Shown: piece after piece, positions 19,578 to 27,336 of the stretch
How positions within the stretch are numbered: the stretch's first letter is position 1
Layout of the letters: every line of letters starts with the position of its first letter
Origin: Sphingomonas sp. PAMC 26621
Lineage (GTDB): Bacteria; Pseudomonadota; Alphaproteobacteria; Sphingomonadales; Sphingomonadaceae
Length of the DNA: 64,000 bases
Direction: 5' to 3'
NCBI RefSeq assembly: GCF_000251145.1
Contig: NZ_AIDW01000028.1
Coordinates: 48,739-112,738, forward strand
The notes under the pieces: generated by a model
Told to the model about the DNA's origin: nothing
What the model saw: the letters and a program-made list of their open reading frames with translations, nothing else
Databases searched by the model: none
Program-made: the position numbers and the translations under genes

Positions 19578-20138
19578 CTAGATCAACCGTAGCGCCGAGA
19601 GCCCCTGGAACGTCCCGCTCAGCAGCAGCAAAGCCGCGGCCCCCAGCCGGATCGCCGTCAGTGGCAGGCGGCGGATCCTACGCTCTCCGAGCACCACCGC
19701 CGGAATGTTGACCGCCAGCGCCCCCAGCGTCGCGCCGATCGCCGGAAGCGCGGGCATGGGCGTCCGCGCGGCGAGCGCGGCGGTGACGAATTGGGTGCGA
19801 TCCCCGATGGCGAGCAGACCGACCGCGAACAGTGCCGTCGCGAAGCCGCCGTAACGCCCCGGCAGCGCCCGCAGCCTGATCGGCCAGAGCGCGCTTGCCC
19901 CCGCCGAAACGATCGCCAGCGCGACGAGCAGGTCCGCAGCCTGGGGCGAAAGAAGCGGCGCGATCAGCCATCCGCCAACCGCCCCCGCCGCATTGCCCAG
20001 CGCGAGCGCAAGCGCCAGCCCAGCGAGAACGCCGCCCTTGCCGGCATAACGCGTCCCCAGCAGCGCACTGGTCAGCGCGGTGCGGTCGCTGGCCTGAACC
20101 ATCAACGCCACGACCAGCGCAGCCATCAGTGCATCCAT
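19578..20138 (-). CDS. TMEM165/GDT1-like membrane protein with degenerate motifs
   Basis: A 186-residue protein with six hydrophobic segments in two halves, the fold of TMEM165/GDT1 cation/proton (Mn2+ or Ca2+) transporters. Each half should contain the motif E-x-G-D-K/R-T/S. Here the first reads VQASDRTAL and the second LAIGDRTQF: Asp, Arg and Thr remain but both Glu residues are replaced (Gln and Ala) and the first Gly is Ser. Transport activity may therefore be altered. Neighbours give no hint: a phosphoesterase converges from the left and a small hypothetical gene lies upstream on the same strand. Confidence 0.74.
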   Translation of the reverse strand: MDALMAALVVALMVQASDRTALTSALLGTRYAGKGGVLAGLALALALGNAAGAVGGWLIAPLLSPQAADLLVALAIVSAGASALWPIRLRALPGRYGGFATALFAVGLLAIGDRTQFVTAALAARTPMPALPAIGATLGALAVNIPAVVLGERRIRRLPLTAIRLGAAALLLLSGTFQGLSALRLI

Positions 20139-20150
20139 CGGGGGCGCGAA

Positions 20151-20444
20151 TCAGCTAGCGAGTCGCATGCGCTGCACGGGGCGTCCGGGAAGAACCGCGT
20201 CGCGCAGGACACCCAGCCATGCATTCACGAGTGCGCCACGCTCGCCACGCTCCAGCGCGGCCGAGATGGCCTGCGCCACCGAAACGGCAGGGAAATGACC
20301 ACAGGCCAGAGCCTCCGCGTGAATCGCCGCCACCTCGGCTTCGAGTACTGAAAACGGCAGATTTCCGGCACATGCCGCGACTCTCGTCACCCGCTCGACA
20401 AGCGCGGCGGGGTCGGGCGATTCGATGACGGACGCTGGCATCAT
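20151..20444 (-). CDS. Small conserved-type hypothetical protein
   Basis: A 97-residue soluble, helix-rich protein of unknown function. It starts MMPASVIESPDPAALVERV and contains an Ala-rich central helix pair with several Leu. The second of the two Met codons (20441) is an equally good start; I chose 20444. The stop lies only 12 bases before the start of the TMEM165-like gene, so the two are probably one transcript. No motif is recognised. Confidence 0.6.
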   Translation of the reverse strand: MMPASVIESPDPAALVERVTRVAACAGNLPFSVLEAEVAAIHAEALACGHFPAVSVAQAISAALERGERGALVNAWLGVLRDAVLPGRPVQRMRLAS

Positions 20445-20577
20445 GGCAGGATACTCCCTTGCACGGCCGGATGCGGCAGCGCCCGTAAAGGTCGCGTTAA
20501 AGACCGCGACCGTCACGCCTATATGCCATAGCCGACTTGACATCGGCCCCCGCATCCGCCATCGGACAGCGCTTAAG

Positions 20578-20601
20578 AGCGGCGACCGGTTCGCCGCTTT
20601 T
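20578..20601 (+). terminator. Terminator-like hairpin just upstream of rpmG
   Basis: An eight-base perfect stem AGCGGCGA / TCGCCGCT with loop CCGGT is followed by TTTTGCATTTT, 29 bases before the rpmG ATG. No gene on the plus strand ends here, so it may be an attenuator in the rpmG leader or the end of a short non-coding transcript. Confidence 0.5.
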
Positions 20602-20629
20602 GCATTTTCAGATCACAGGAATTCAGGTC

Positions 20630-20797
20630 ATGGCAAAGCCGACCACGGTCAAGATCAAGCTCGTCAGCACGGCGGACACTGGCTTCTTCTACACCACGAA
20701 GAAGAACCCACGTACCAAGACCGAGAAGCTGAGCTTCAGCAAGTACGATCCCGTCGTGCGCAAGCACGTCGAGTTCAAGGAAGCCAAGATCAAGTAA
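20630..20797 (+). CDS. rpmG: 50S ribosomal protein L33
   Basis: L33 is a small protein of the large ribosomal subunit near the E site. The 55-residue product ([18 protein letters not shown], then [16 protein letters not shown]) has the normal length and is of the Cys-free (zinc-independent) type. The ATG at 20630 has an AGGA sequence upstream. Codon usage is that of a highly expressed gene (AAG for Lys, ACC for Thr). A terminator-like hairpin lies in its leader. Confidence 0.97.
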   Translation: MAKPTTVKIKLVSTADTGFFYTTKKNPRTKTEKLSFSKYDPVVRKHVEFKEAKIK

Positions 20798-20933
20798 ACC
20801 GCTTTTGCGGTTTGCCTTTGCCGGGGGTTCTCCCCTGGCCGAAAGCCGCGGGCGTGAGCCTTGCGGCTTTTTTGCGTGGCCTGGCGGGATGGATCGTCTC
20901 GCGGGTTGGCGTCTCTCCCGAACGCCCCTCTAC

Positions 20934-21003
20934 CCGTTCGTTTCGAGCGTAGTCGAGAAACCGGGCACAGCGCCGGTTTCTCGACTTCGCTCGAAACGAA
21001 CGG
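20934..21003. repeat. 70-base palindromic repeat (family B), copy 1
   Basis: A near-perfect palindrome: CCGTTCGTTTCGAGCGTAGT then CGAGAAACCGG on the left arm, and CCGGTTTCTCGACTTCGCTC then GAAACGAACGG on the right, around a short GCACAGCG core. A second copy at 35581-35650 differs at only three positions and has exactly the same 70-base length. Confidence 0.85.
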
Positions 21004-21014
21004 ATGGGGAGCAG

Positions 21015-21398
21015 TTAGAGCAACCCCGCCACCGCATCGACGAAGCGGATCAGCGAGATCGGCTTGGAGACATAGGCATCCGCCCCCGCCGCGCGGATCC
21101 GCTCCTCATCCTCGCGGCCGGCATAAGCGGTCACTGCCATCACCGGGATCGACCGGAGCACCGGGTCCGCCTTCAATTGCAGGATCAGGTCGTAGCCGCT
21201 GACATGCGGCAACTGGATATCCATCACGATCAGGTCGGGGCGGAACTCGCGCGCGCGGACCACCGCCTCGCGCCCGTCGCGCACGCCTTCGGTGGCGTAT
21301 TCGTGCGCCTCCAGCAGGTCGCAGAAAAGTTTGAGGTTGAGTTCGTTGTCCTCGACAACGAGCACCCTTTTTGCCACGCCCGAGCTTTCATCGTCCAT
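21015..21398 (-). CDS. divK: DivK-type single-domain response regulator
   Basis: A 127-residue receiver domain without output domain. The acidic pocket VVEDNE, the phospho-acceptor in LIVMDIQLP (Asp near residue 60), the switch Thr (AVTAY) and KPI Lys are all present. DNELNLKLFCDLLEAHEY matches DivK, the essential cell-cycle regulator of alphaproteobacteria that acts with PleC, DivJ and DivL. It has a short N-terminal extension (MDDESSGVAK) relative to Caulobacter. A DUF3572 gene diverges from it with only 18 bases between the starts, a gene pairing seen in other alphaproteobacteria. Confidence 0.9.
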   Translation of the reverse strand: MDDESSGVAKRVLVVEDNELNLKLFCDLLEAHEYATEGVRDGREAVVRAREFRPDLIVMDIQLPHVSGYDLILQLKADPVLRSIPVMAVTAYAGREDEERIRAAGADAYVSKPISLIRFVDAVAGLL

Positions 21399-21416
21399 GG
21401 GACCCCCTCATACGCA

Positions 21417-21710
21417 ATGCGCCCCTCCGTGACAAACAACGATCCGTCGGAGCTTGCGCTCCGTGCGCTGGTATGGACGCTGGCCGAGCCCGAGCGCGCA
21501 CTGCGCTTGCTCGACGTGACCGGCCTGACCCCGTCCGACCTGCGCGCGCGCGCCAGCGACCCCGCAGTCCTGTCCGCGACGCTGGCCTTCCTGCTCGCGC
21601 ATGAACCCGACCTGATCGCCTGCGCCGACGGCCTCGACGTGCGCCCCGAAGACCTGGCCCGGGCGCATGCCGCGCTCGATGGCCCGACCGATACCGGAGA
21701 CTATGCGTGA
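21417..21710 (+). CDS. DUF3572-family protein
   Basis: A 97-residue soluble protein with the DUF3572 pattern ALRALVWTLAEPERALRLLDVTGL, then DPAVLSATLAFLLAHEPDL. The function is unknown. The family is often found beside divK in alphaproteobacteria, as here, which suggests but does not prove a link to cell-cycle control. The ATG at 21417 gives the family length. Its stop overlaps the GTG start of the HAD hydrolase gene (GTGA), indicating coupled translation. Confidence 0.83.
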   Translation: MRPSVTNNDPSELALRALVWTLAEPERALRLLDVTGLTPSDLRARASDPAVLSATLAFLLAHEPDLIACADGLDVRPEDLARAHAALDGPTDTGDYA

Positions 21711-22327
21711 AGGGCCTGTTGATCTGTGATTGCGACGAAGTGCTGCTCCATATGGTCCGGCATTTCGGCGTCTGGCTGCGCGAGGCGCACGATATCGATT
21801 TCGCGATCGAGGGCGGCGATTTCGCCAACAGCATGTCGCGCCGCAACGGCGCGCCGCCGCCGACGCGGGACGAGATGTGGGAATTGCTCGACGGGTTCTT
21901 CCCGAACGAAATGGGCCGCCAGACGCTTGTCCCGCACGCCCGCGAAGCGCTCGCCGCGCTGTCGCAAGTCGCCGATGTCGTGATCCTCACCAATCTGGGC
22001 GACCACAACCGCGAACCGCGCATCGCGCAGCTGCTCGGCCACGACGTGGCGTATCGGGTCGAGACCAACCAGGGCGGCAAGGGTGATCCGGTCGCGCGGC
22101 TGGTCGCCGAGTTCGGCGATCCGGTCACCGTCTTCGTCGACGATCTCGCGATGCACCACAGCTCGGTCGCCAAGCACGCGCCGGGCGTCCACCGCGTCCA
22201 CATGGTTTCCGAGCCGAGCCTTGCGCCCAACGTCCCCCCCGCCCCCGATGCGCATATCCGCATCGACGACTGGCAGGTCGCGGAACGCTGGATCGCGGAC
22301 CGTTTCGCTGCCGGCCAGCCGGCCTGA
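21707..22327 (+). CDS. HAD-superfamily hydrolase
   Basis: A 206-residue HAD hydrolase. Motif I is CDCDEV (DxDxV, both Asp present), motif II is ILTNLG, a Lys in GGKGDP may be motif III and motif IV is FVDDLAMH. A cap region of about 60 residues (HFGVWLREAHDIDFA ... PPPTRDEMWELLDGFF) is inserted after motif I. The substrate is unknown; a phosphatase is likely. It starts with GTG inside the stop of the DUF3572 gene and is followed 25 bases later by a RidA gene. Confidence 0.8.
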   Translation: MKGLLICDCDEVLLHMVRHFGVWLREAHDIDFAIEGGDFANSMSRRNGAPPPTRDEMWELLDGFFPNEMGRQTLVPHAREALAALSQVADVVILTNLGDHNREPRIAQLLGHDVAYRVETNQGGKGDPVARLVAEFGDPVTVFVDDLAMHHSSVAKHAPGVHRVHMVSEPSLAPNVPPAPDAHIRIDDWQVAERWIADRFAAGQPA

Positions 22328-22352
22328 CCCCGTTCATTCCCAGGAGCCTTCC

Positions 22353-22820
22353 ATGACCGACCGTATCGACCACAAGCTTGCCGAGCTCGGCCTCACCCTC
22401 CCCGCCGCCGCCGCGCCGGTCGCCTCCTACGTGCCGACGGTCGAGGTCAACGGGCTGCTGCATATCTCTGGGCAGTTGCCGTTCAAGGACGGCGCGCTGA
22501 TCACAGGTCGGCTGGGCGATTCGGTCGATCTCGACGGCGGAATGGAAGCCGCGCAGGCGTGCGCGCTGATGCTGGTTGCGCAGATCAAGGCGGCGCTCGG
22601 CGGGCTTCACCGGGTCGAGCGGATCGTCAAGCTCGGCGTGTTCGTCAATTCGACCGCGGAGTTCACTGATCAGCCCAAGGTCGCCAACGGCGCGTCGAAC
22701 CTGATGGTCGAGCTGTTCGGCGAAGCCGGCAAGCATGCGCGCAGCGCGGTCGGTGTGTCGGCGCTGCCGCTTGGTGCCGCGGTCGAGATCGACGCGATCG
22801 TCCAGATCTCGATGCCGTAA
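22353..22820 (+). CDS. RidA-family (YjgF) protein, probable enamine/imine deaminase
   Basis: A 155-residue member of the Rid family, which hydrolyses reactive enamine/imine intermediates released by PLP enzymes. The fold is shown by NGLLHISGQLPF, GGMEAAQACALMLVAQIKAALGGL and RSAVGVSALPLGAAVEIDAIV. The position of the catalytic Arg of RidA proper (ARxAVxV) is represented by HARSAVGV, so the catalytic Arg appears to be kept. It is of the longer 150-residue subgroup. A CAGGAG site precedes the ATG. It ends a three-gene run DUF3572-HAD-RidA. Confidence 0.88.
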   Translation: MTDRIDHKLAELGLTLPAAAAPVASYVPTVEVNGLLHISGQLPFKDGALITGRLGDSVDLDGGMEAAQACALMLVAQIKAALGGLHRVERIVKLGVFVNSTAEFTDQPKVANGASNLMVELFGEAGKHARSAVGVSALPLGAAVEIDAIVQISMP

Positions 22821-22828
22821 TTGTTTTG

Positions 22829-22861
22829 GCGCGACCCGCTCCTCCGGGAGCGAGCCGCGCC
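22829..22861. terminator. Hairpin between convergent ridA-type and MFS genes
   Basis: GGCGCG-ACC-CGCTCC and GGAGCG-AGC-CGCGCC form an interrupted stem with a short loop in the 49 bases between two convergent stops. There is no clear T tract, so function as a bidirectional terminator is only likely. Confidence 0.42.
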
Positions 22862-22869
22862 GACCCCCG

Positions 22870-24162
22870 TCAGGCCACTGACGGCTTGCGGGTGAAGATG
22901 CCGTAGCCTGCGATCACCAGATAGCAGAGCGCAGGCACCAGCAGTGCGAACTGCAGCGTCGAGTTATCCGCCAGCACCCCGGTCAGCGGCGGCACGATTG
23001 CCCCGCCGACGATCGCGGTCGCGATGATCCCCGACCCCTCCGCCGCGCGTGCGCCGAGCCCTTCGCTCGCCAGGCTGAAGATCGTCGGGAACATGATCGA
23101 GTTCATTAGCCCGATCGCGAGCAGTGACCAGCCGGCGATCGCGCCGGTGCTGTGCGTCGACAGCGCGATCAGCGCCATCGCGCCGATCGCGACGCCCGCC
23201 AGCACCTTGCCCGGCGAGACCACGCGCAGCACGAACGCGCCGATGAAGCGCCCGACCATCGCGCCGCCCCAGTAATAGGCAACGTGCTTGCCTGCGGTGA
23301 CCGGATCGAACGCCATCGTGGTGGGCTGCTCGAGATAGCTGACGATCAGCGACCCGATCGCGACTTCGGCGCCGACATAGAGGAAGATGCACGCCGTCCC
23401 GAACGCGAAGCGCGGGCGCTTGAGCAACTCGAACGCCTGGAAGATGCTGCCATGCTGCTCGACCGTATGCGGCAATCGCTTGCGCCGCGACCACACGACG
23501 ACCGCGACCAGCACCAGCGCAATCGCGAGCCCCAGATAGGTGTGGACGACGACCTGCGTCTCCGCGGTGCGATGCGCGTCGAGCGCGGCGCCGGTCAGCG
23601 TCTTCGAATCGACCTTGGCGAGATTGCCGAGGATCAGGATCGACCCGACGATCGGGAAGATCGTGGTGCCGAGCGAGTTGAAGAACTGCGCGAAGGTGAG
23701 CCGGCTCGATGCGGTCTTTGGCGCACCCAGCAGGCTGATCAGCGGGTTGGCGACGACCTGCACCGTGGTGATGCCGATCGCGAGAACGAACAGCGCCATC
23801 AGGAAGACGATGAACGTCCCCGACGACGACGCCGGGATGAACAGCACGCAGCCAAGCGTCATCAGCAACAGCCCGACCGACGCGGTCTGCATGTAGCCGA
23901 GCTTGCGCACGATCGCGGCGGCAGGCAGCGAGAAGACGAAATAGGCGGCGAAGAACGCCGACTGGACCAGCAGCGCCTGCCCGTAATTGAGCGTGAACAG
24001 GTCCTTGAGCTTGGGGATGATCACGTCGTTGAGACTGGTGATCCCGCCGAAGATGAAGAACAGCGCGAAGACGAAGACCTGCAGGTCGGGCGCATTGACG
24101 CCCTTGTCGGCATCCCCCGCGGCGGGTGCTTGGGCGGACGATCCGCCGGGATTCAAGGCCAT
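22870..24162 (-). CDS. FucP-type sugar transporter of the major facilitator superfamily
   Basis: A 430-residue inner-membrane protein with about 12 hydrophobic segments. FFIFGGITSLNDVIIPKLKDLF in the first helix, FFAAYFVFSLPAAAIVRKLGY (helix 2-3 loop), VVANPLISLLG and FNSLGTTIFP are the signature of the fucose/glucose/galactose:H+ symporter (FucP/GluP) branch. Substrate specificity cannot be read from sequence. The N-terminus is a short polar stretch (MALNPGGSSAQAPAAGDADK). It converges on the RidA-type gene. The 217 bases upstream show no further gene. Confidence 0.9.
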   Translation of the reverse strand: MALNPGGSSAQAPAAGDADKGVNAPDLQVFVFALFFIFGGITSLNDVIIPKLKDLFTLNYGQALLVQSAFFAAYFVFSLPAAAIVRKLGYMQTASVGLLLMTLGCVLFIPASSSGTFIVFLMALFVLAIGITTVQVVANPLISLLGAPKTASSRLTFAQFFNSLGTTIFPIVGSILILGNLAKVDSKTLTGAALDAHRTAETQVVVHTYLGLAIALVLVAVVVWSRRKRLPHTVEQHGSIFQAFELLKRPRFAFGTACIFLYVGAEVAIGSLIVSYLEQPTTMAFDPVTAGKHVAYYWGGAMVGRFIGAFVLRVVSPGKVLAGVAIGAMALIALSTHSTGAIAGWSLLAIGLMNSIMFPTIFSLASEGLGARAAEGSGIIATAIVGGAIVPPLTGVLADNSTLQFALLVPALCYLVIAGYGIFTRKPSVA

Positions 24163-24379
24163 CAGCTACTCCTGGTGCGGACCGATGCGGGTGGCGCATT
24201 GGTCGGAAGACGCGGCACCGTCTGCCATCGCTTCGCGCGCGGGTACAGCGGGTTTGCGTTTTGGGAGGGTGGTTGGGGCGTCGGCTCCCCGCCCGTTGAT
24301 GGCAGAAGATGGTGAATAGCTGTAAGGCCAAATTTTATGCCATCATCGAGCATGCGTACCGCGACATTGCGCCTGCATA

Positions 24380-25057
24380 TTACCTGTCAGTTATCCTAAA
24401 TATTCGCCCAGCTCCCGACGACGCAATAGCGAGAGGGGTGGAAGTGAATAATACCCGACTAATTACCATGGTTTTTACAGGTTTTCCCGACCGATCCTTT
24501 TCGGCACGACCTTGCAACTTCGCCAGCATGTTGCAAGCCAAGGATTCATAAGGTAGATACAGCGATGCTTCGTTGGATGAGCAACTGCGCTGATTACCTT
24601 TGCTATCGATGATTTCTCTGACCTCCACCGGCAAAAGGCTGCCTGTAGGAAGCTTACTGACGGTCAGCACCATATCCGACGCGTTGATTTGCTCCTCAAG
24701 ATGAGGATGGGACTCACCCCATTTGACTGTTGTGGGCCACACACTTGTGATTGGTGTTAATTCCTCGTCTCGTGCTGGAATGAAATGACCTCGTTTCAGA
24801 GAGGAAAGGCACGTAGTTTCATCAAGGTTTCGATTGCCACTTGAGATAATAATTTTGCACGAAATTGGTGAACCGTCCGCATCAATTGTGAGGGCAATAC
24901 GCACCGTGTCTCTGTTCATACGTACTCCGGATACTGGTATATCTCCAACGCGGAACAATGAACCGGCACCCCCTATAGGCTTCGGTCCAATGCCATTATT
25001 TGCCTGCGGCAAAGGGGTGATCGCCAATTGCGAAACAATGAAAGCCAAAAGAAACAT
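24380..25057 (-). CDS. TonB C-terminal-like protein in an AT-rich island
   Basis: A 225-residue exported protein. A short hydrophobic N-terminus (MFLLAFIVSQLAITPLPQ) acts as signal or anchor. Residues about 40-100 (NRDTVRIALTIDADGSPISC, then CLSSLKRGHFIPARDE) follow the TonB C-terminal pattern of a strand with DG, then a Cys/Leu helix and F.PA. The second half has a weaker similar pattern. Four or more Cys may form disulfides. G+C is visibly low (about 45 percent in 24541-24600 by count) against about two thirds around it, suggesting acquisition by transfer. No TonB partner genes are nearby. The function is unknown. Confidence 0.66.
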   Translation of the reverse strand: MFLLAFIVSQLAITPLPQANNGIGPKPIGGAGSLFRVGDIPVSGVRMNRDTVRIALTIDADGSPISCKIIISSGNRNLDETTCLSSLKRGHFIPARDEELTPITSVWPTTVKWGESHPHLEEQINASDMVLTVSKLPTGSLLPVEVREIIDSKGNQRSCSSNEASLYLPYESLACNMLAKLQGRAEKDRSGKPVKTMVISRVLFTSTPLAIASSGAGRIFRITDR

Positions 25058-25611
25058 CTAAAATTGCCCCTCGCCAATATAATTGATTATATCCACGGTG
25101 CAGATGATCAGTTTTGTAACGTCCAGCTTTGTCGGAATCATGACGTTACCGAGCACCGGCTTCACATCCGATAACACCAAACCTTAATCCGATATATTTG
25201 ACCCATCTACTAACAAACCTGAACCTTGTTTCAGGCAACGGAGACGAATCAACAGCGTTTCGCCCAATGAAAAACGTGTCATCCTCGTCGACCATCCCCA
25301 TAATGCTATTTTGTGCGGTACCGCAGCGCTGTAACGCGGTGCGCGCTTCGCGGGCATCTTGAAGTTATGCGGCAGTGTCGTTCGGACAAGACTGCATCCG
25401 CTAAACAGCCACGCGAACCACCTAATTGCATGGTGACGGGTTATCATCGGACAAGACTAACCAACCGACCGATGTCCGTACGTGATCGCTTCCGATCGTT
25501 CCGCTTTGCTGCCCAGAAGCAAGCAGGGCAAGGAAGCGGTTGCCGCACCTGTAGTGTGTCAGCGTCGCGAGTTAGTGGGAATCACGTAACCGCTCGCGCG
25601 ACGCCCCCGCC
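25058..25611. other. Gene-free, AT-rich stretch
   Basis: This interval continues the low-G+C composition of the TonB-like gene up to about 25.4 kb. I see no convincing coding region, RNA gene, repeat or insertion-sequence end in it; short open frames on both strands lack a ribosome binding site and recognisable protein features. It may be decayed transferred DNA. Confidence 0.55.
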
Positions 25612-25896
25612 CTAATCCGCCTCCCGCACCCGCTCATGGTGCCGGATCACCTCGTCGATGATGAACCGCAGGAACTTCTCGCTGAAATCCGCATCCAACT
25701 GGGCATCGTGCGCAAGTCCGCGCAGCCGCGCGATCTGTGCGTCCTCGCGGCCCGGGTCGGCGGGGGGCAGTCCGGTCCGTGCCTTGTAGCTGCCGACCGC
25801 CTTGGTCACCTTGAACCGTTCGGCGAGCAGGAACACCAGAGCGGCGTCGATATTGTCGATGCTCTGGCGATATCCGCTGAGCGTTTCGTCGGACAC
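25612..25896 (-). CDS. Chorismate mutase, AroQ type
   Basis: A 94-residue monofunctional chorismate mutase (chorismate to prephenate, for Phe/Tyr synthesis). The AroQ helical pattern is present: YRQSIDNIDAALVFLLAERFKVTKAVG with the active-site Arg/Asp/Lys region, DPGREDAQIARL and a last helix DADFSEKFLRFIIDEVIRHH. I place the start at the GTG at 25896, because AGGAG lies seven bases upstream and the family begins just before SIDNID. The polyprenyl synthase gene diverges from it. aroC and pheA of the same pathway are elsewhere in the window. Confidence 0.9.
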   Translation of the reverse strand: MSDETLSGYRQSIDNIDAALVFLLAERFKVTKAVGSYKARTGLPPADPGREDAQIARLRGLAHDAQLDADFSEKFLRFIIDEVIRHHERVREAD

Positions 25897-26001
25897 CAGC
25901 GTGCTCCTATCCCGTGAGACGCCTTTTTGGTCGACCCCCACGCACAGCGCAACCCGCAAAGGGTTGCGTTTGGGCCGCAGCACGGCCACATCGCACCGCA
26001 G

Positions 26002-27018
26002 ATGACCGCCACGATCCACCGCCTGGGCGACACACGGCCCACTCCATCGCTCGAACCGATGGTCCAGCTTGTCACGGGCGACATGAACATGGTCAACGCC
26101 GTGATCCTGTCGCGCATGCAGTCGCAGATCCCGCTGATCCCCGAGCTTGCCGGGCATCTGATCGCGGGCGGCGGCAAGCGCATGCGCCCGATGCTGACGC
26201 TCGCGAGTGCGCGGCTTCTGAGCTACACCGGCACGCGGCACCACCGCCTCGCCGCAGCGGTCGAGTTCATTCATACCGCCACGCTGCTTCATGACGACGT
26301 CGTTGACGGGTCGGACCTGCGCCGCGGCAAGCGCACCGCCAATCTCATCTGGGGCAACCCGGCGAGCGTGCTTGTCGGCGATTTCCTGTTCAGCCGCTCG
26401 TTCGAGCTGATGGTCGAAGACGGCTCGCTCAAGGTGCTCGGTATTCTCTCGGGTGCCAGCGCGATCATCGCCGAGGGCGAGGTCAACCAGCTCACCGCCG
26501 CGCGCCGGGTCGACACCCCCGAGGAACGCTATCTCGACATCATCGGCGCGAAGACCGCCGCGCTGTTCGCCGCCGCCTGCCGCGTCTCCGCGGTGGTCGC
26601 CGAGCGTCCCGAGGCGGAGGAGCTTGCGCTCGATTCCTACGGGCGCAACCTCGGCATCGCGTTCCAGCTGGTCGACGACGCGATCGACTATGTTTCCGAC
26701 GCGGGGACGATGGGCAAGGATGCGGGCGACGACTTCCGCGAGGGCAAGGCGACGCTCCCCGTGATCCTCGCCTATGCGCGCGGCAACCCCGAGGATCGCG
26801 CCTTCTGGAAGGCCGCGATCGAGGGGCATCGCAACCGCGACGAGGACTTCGCACGCGCCATCGATCTCGTCCGCTCGACTCGAGCGGTTGAGGATACGCT
26901 AGCGCGCGCCCGGCATTACGGGCAGCGCGCAATCGATGCGCTTGGCGGTTTCGCCAACGGCCAGGCCAAGAATGCGATGATTGAAGCGGTCGAATTCGCG
27001 GTCGCGCGCGCGTATTGA
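26002..27018 (+). CDS. ispB: Long-chain polyprenyl diphosphate synthase (quinone side chain)
   Basis: A 338-residue trans-prenyltransferase. The first Asp-rich motif is LLHDDVVDGS (DDxxD), the second is QLVDDAIDYVSD. GGGKRMRP is the IPP-binding segment. The order matches octaprenyl/decaprenyl diphosphate synthases, which make the ubiquinone side chain; sphingomonads mainly make ubiquinone-10, so a decaprenyl product is plausible but not shown by the sequence. The ATG at 26002 gives the family length. It diverges from chorismate mutase with about 105 bases between the starts. Confidence 0.93.
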   Translation: MTATIHRLGDTRPTPSLEPMVQLVTGDMNMVNAVILSRMQSQIPLIPELAGHLIAGGGKRMRPMLTLASARLLSYTGTRHHRLAAAVEFIHTATLLHDDVVDGSDLRRGKRTANLIWGNPASVLVGDFLFSRSFELMVEDGSLKVLGILSGASAIIAEGEVNQLTAARRVDTPEERYLDIIGAKTAALFAAACRVSAVVAERPEAEELALDSYGRNLGIAFQLVDDAIDYVSDAGTMGKDAGDDFREGKATLPVILAYARGNPEDRAFWKAAIEGHRNRDEDFARAIDLVRSTRAVEDTLARARHYGQRAIDALGGFANGQAKNAMIEAVEFAVARAY

Positions 27019-27125
27019 GCGCCTGCCCCGGAACGCTACCGTAGTTTCCCGGGGGCGGCTGCTCACGATGCTTCAGGGGTTTCGCGTCATCCCTGTCAAG
27101 GCCAACCGCCTTGGGGGACAAGAGC

Positions 27126-27278
27126 ATGAAACTCTGGACCAATTCTCGCGCCGCGACTGCAATCGAATATAGTCTGATCGCAGCGCTGATGGCGATCGCC
27201 GCGATTACCGGAATGCAGTCGCTGGGCGCCAAGGTGTCCAGCACGTTCCAGAACGTCTCGTCCGGGCTTGAACCGTAA
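27126..27278 (+). CDS. Flp/Fap-type IVb pilin, orphan
   Basis: A 50-residue pilin subunit of the tight-adherence (Tad) class. The sequence MKLWTNSRAATAIEYSLIAA, then LMAIAAITGM, shows the short leader, the conserved Glu and Tyr after it (AIEYSLIAAL) and a hydrophobic helix, as in Flp pilins cleaved by TadV/CpaA peptidase. The gene is small and easily missed. No tad/cpa genes lie in the window, so this is a stand-alone pilin gene about 100 bases after ispB. Confidence 0.87.
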   Translation: MKLWTNSRAATAIEYSLIAALMAIAAITGMQSLGAKVSSTFQNVSSGLEP

Positions 27279-27336
27279 CCCCGCCGCGCTGACCAGCGCT
27301 TGCGGCCCGGTCTCTCAACGGGGTCAGTCGACGGGG

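Noticed and set aside
25184..25615. Two short open frames (one on each strand) in the AT-rich gap
   Set aside because: They overlap each other, lack ribosome binding sites and show no recognisable protein pattern.
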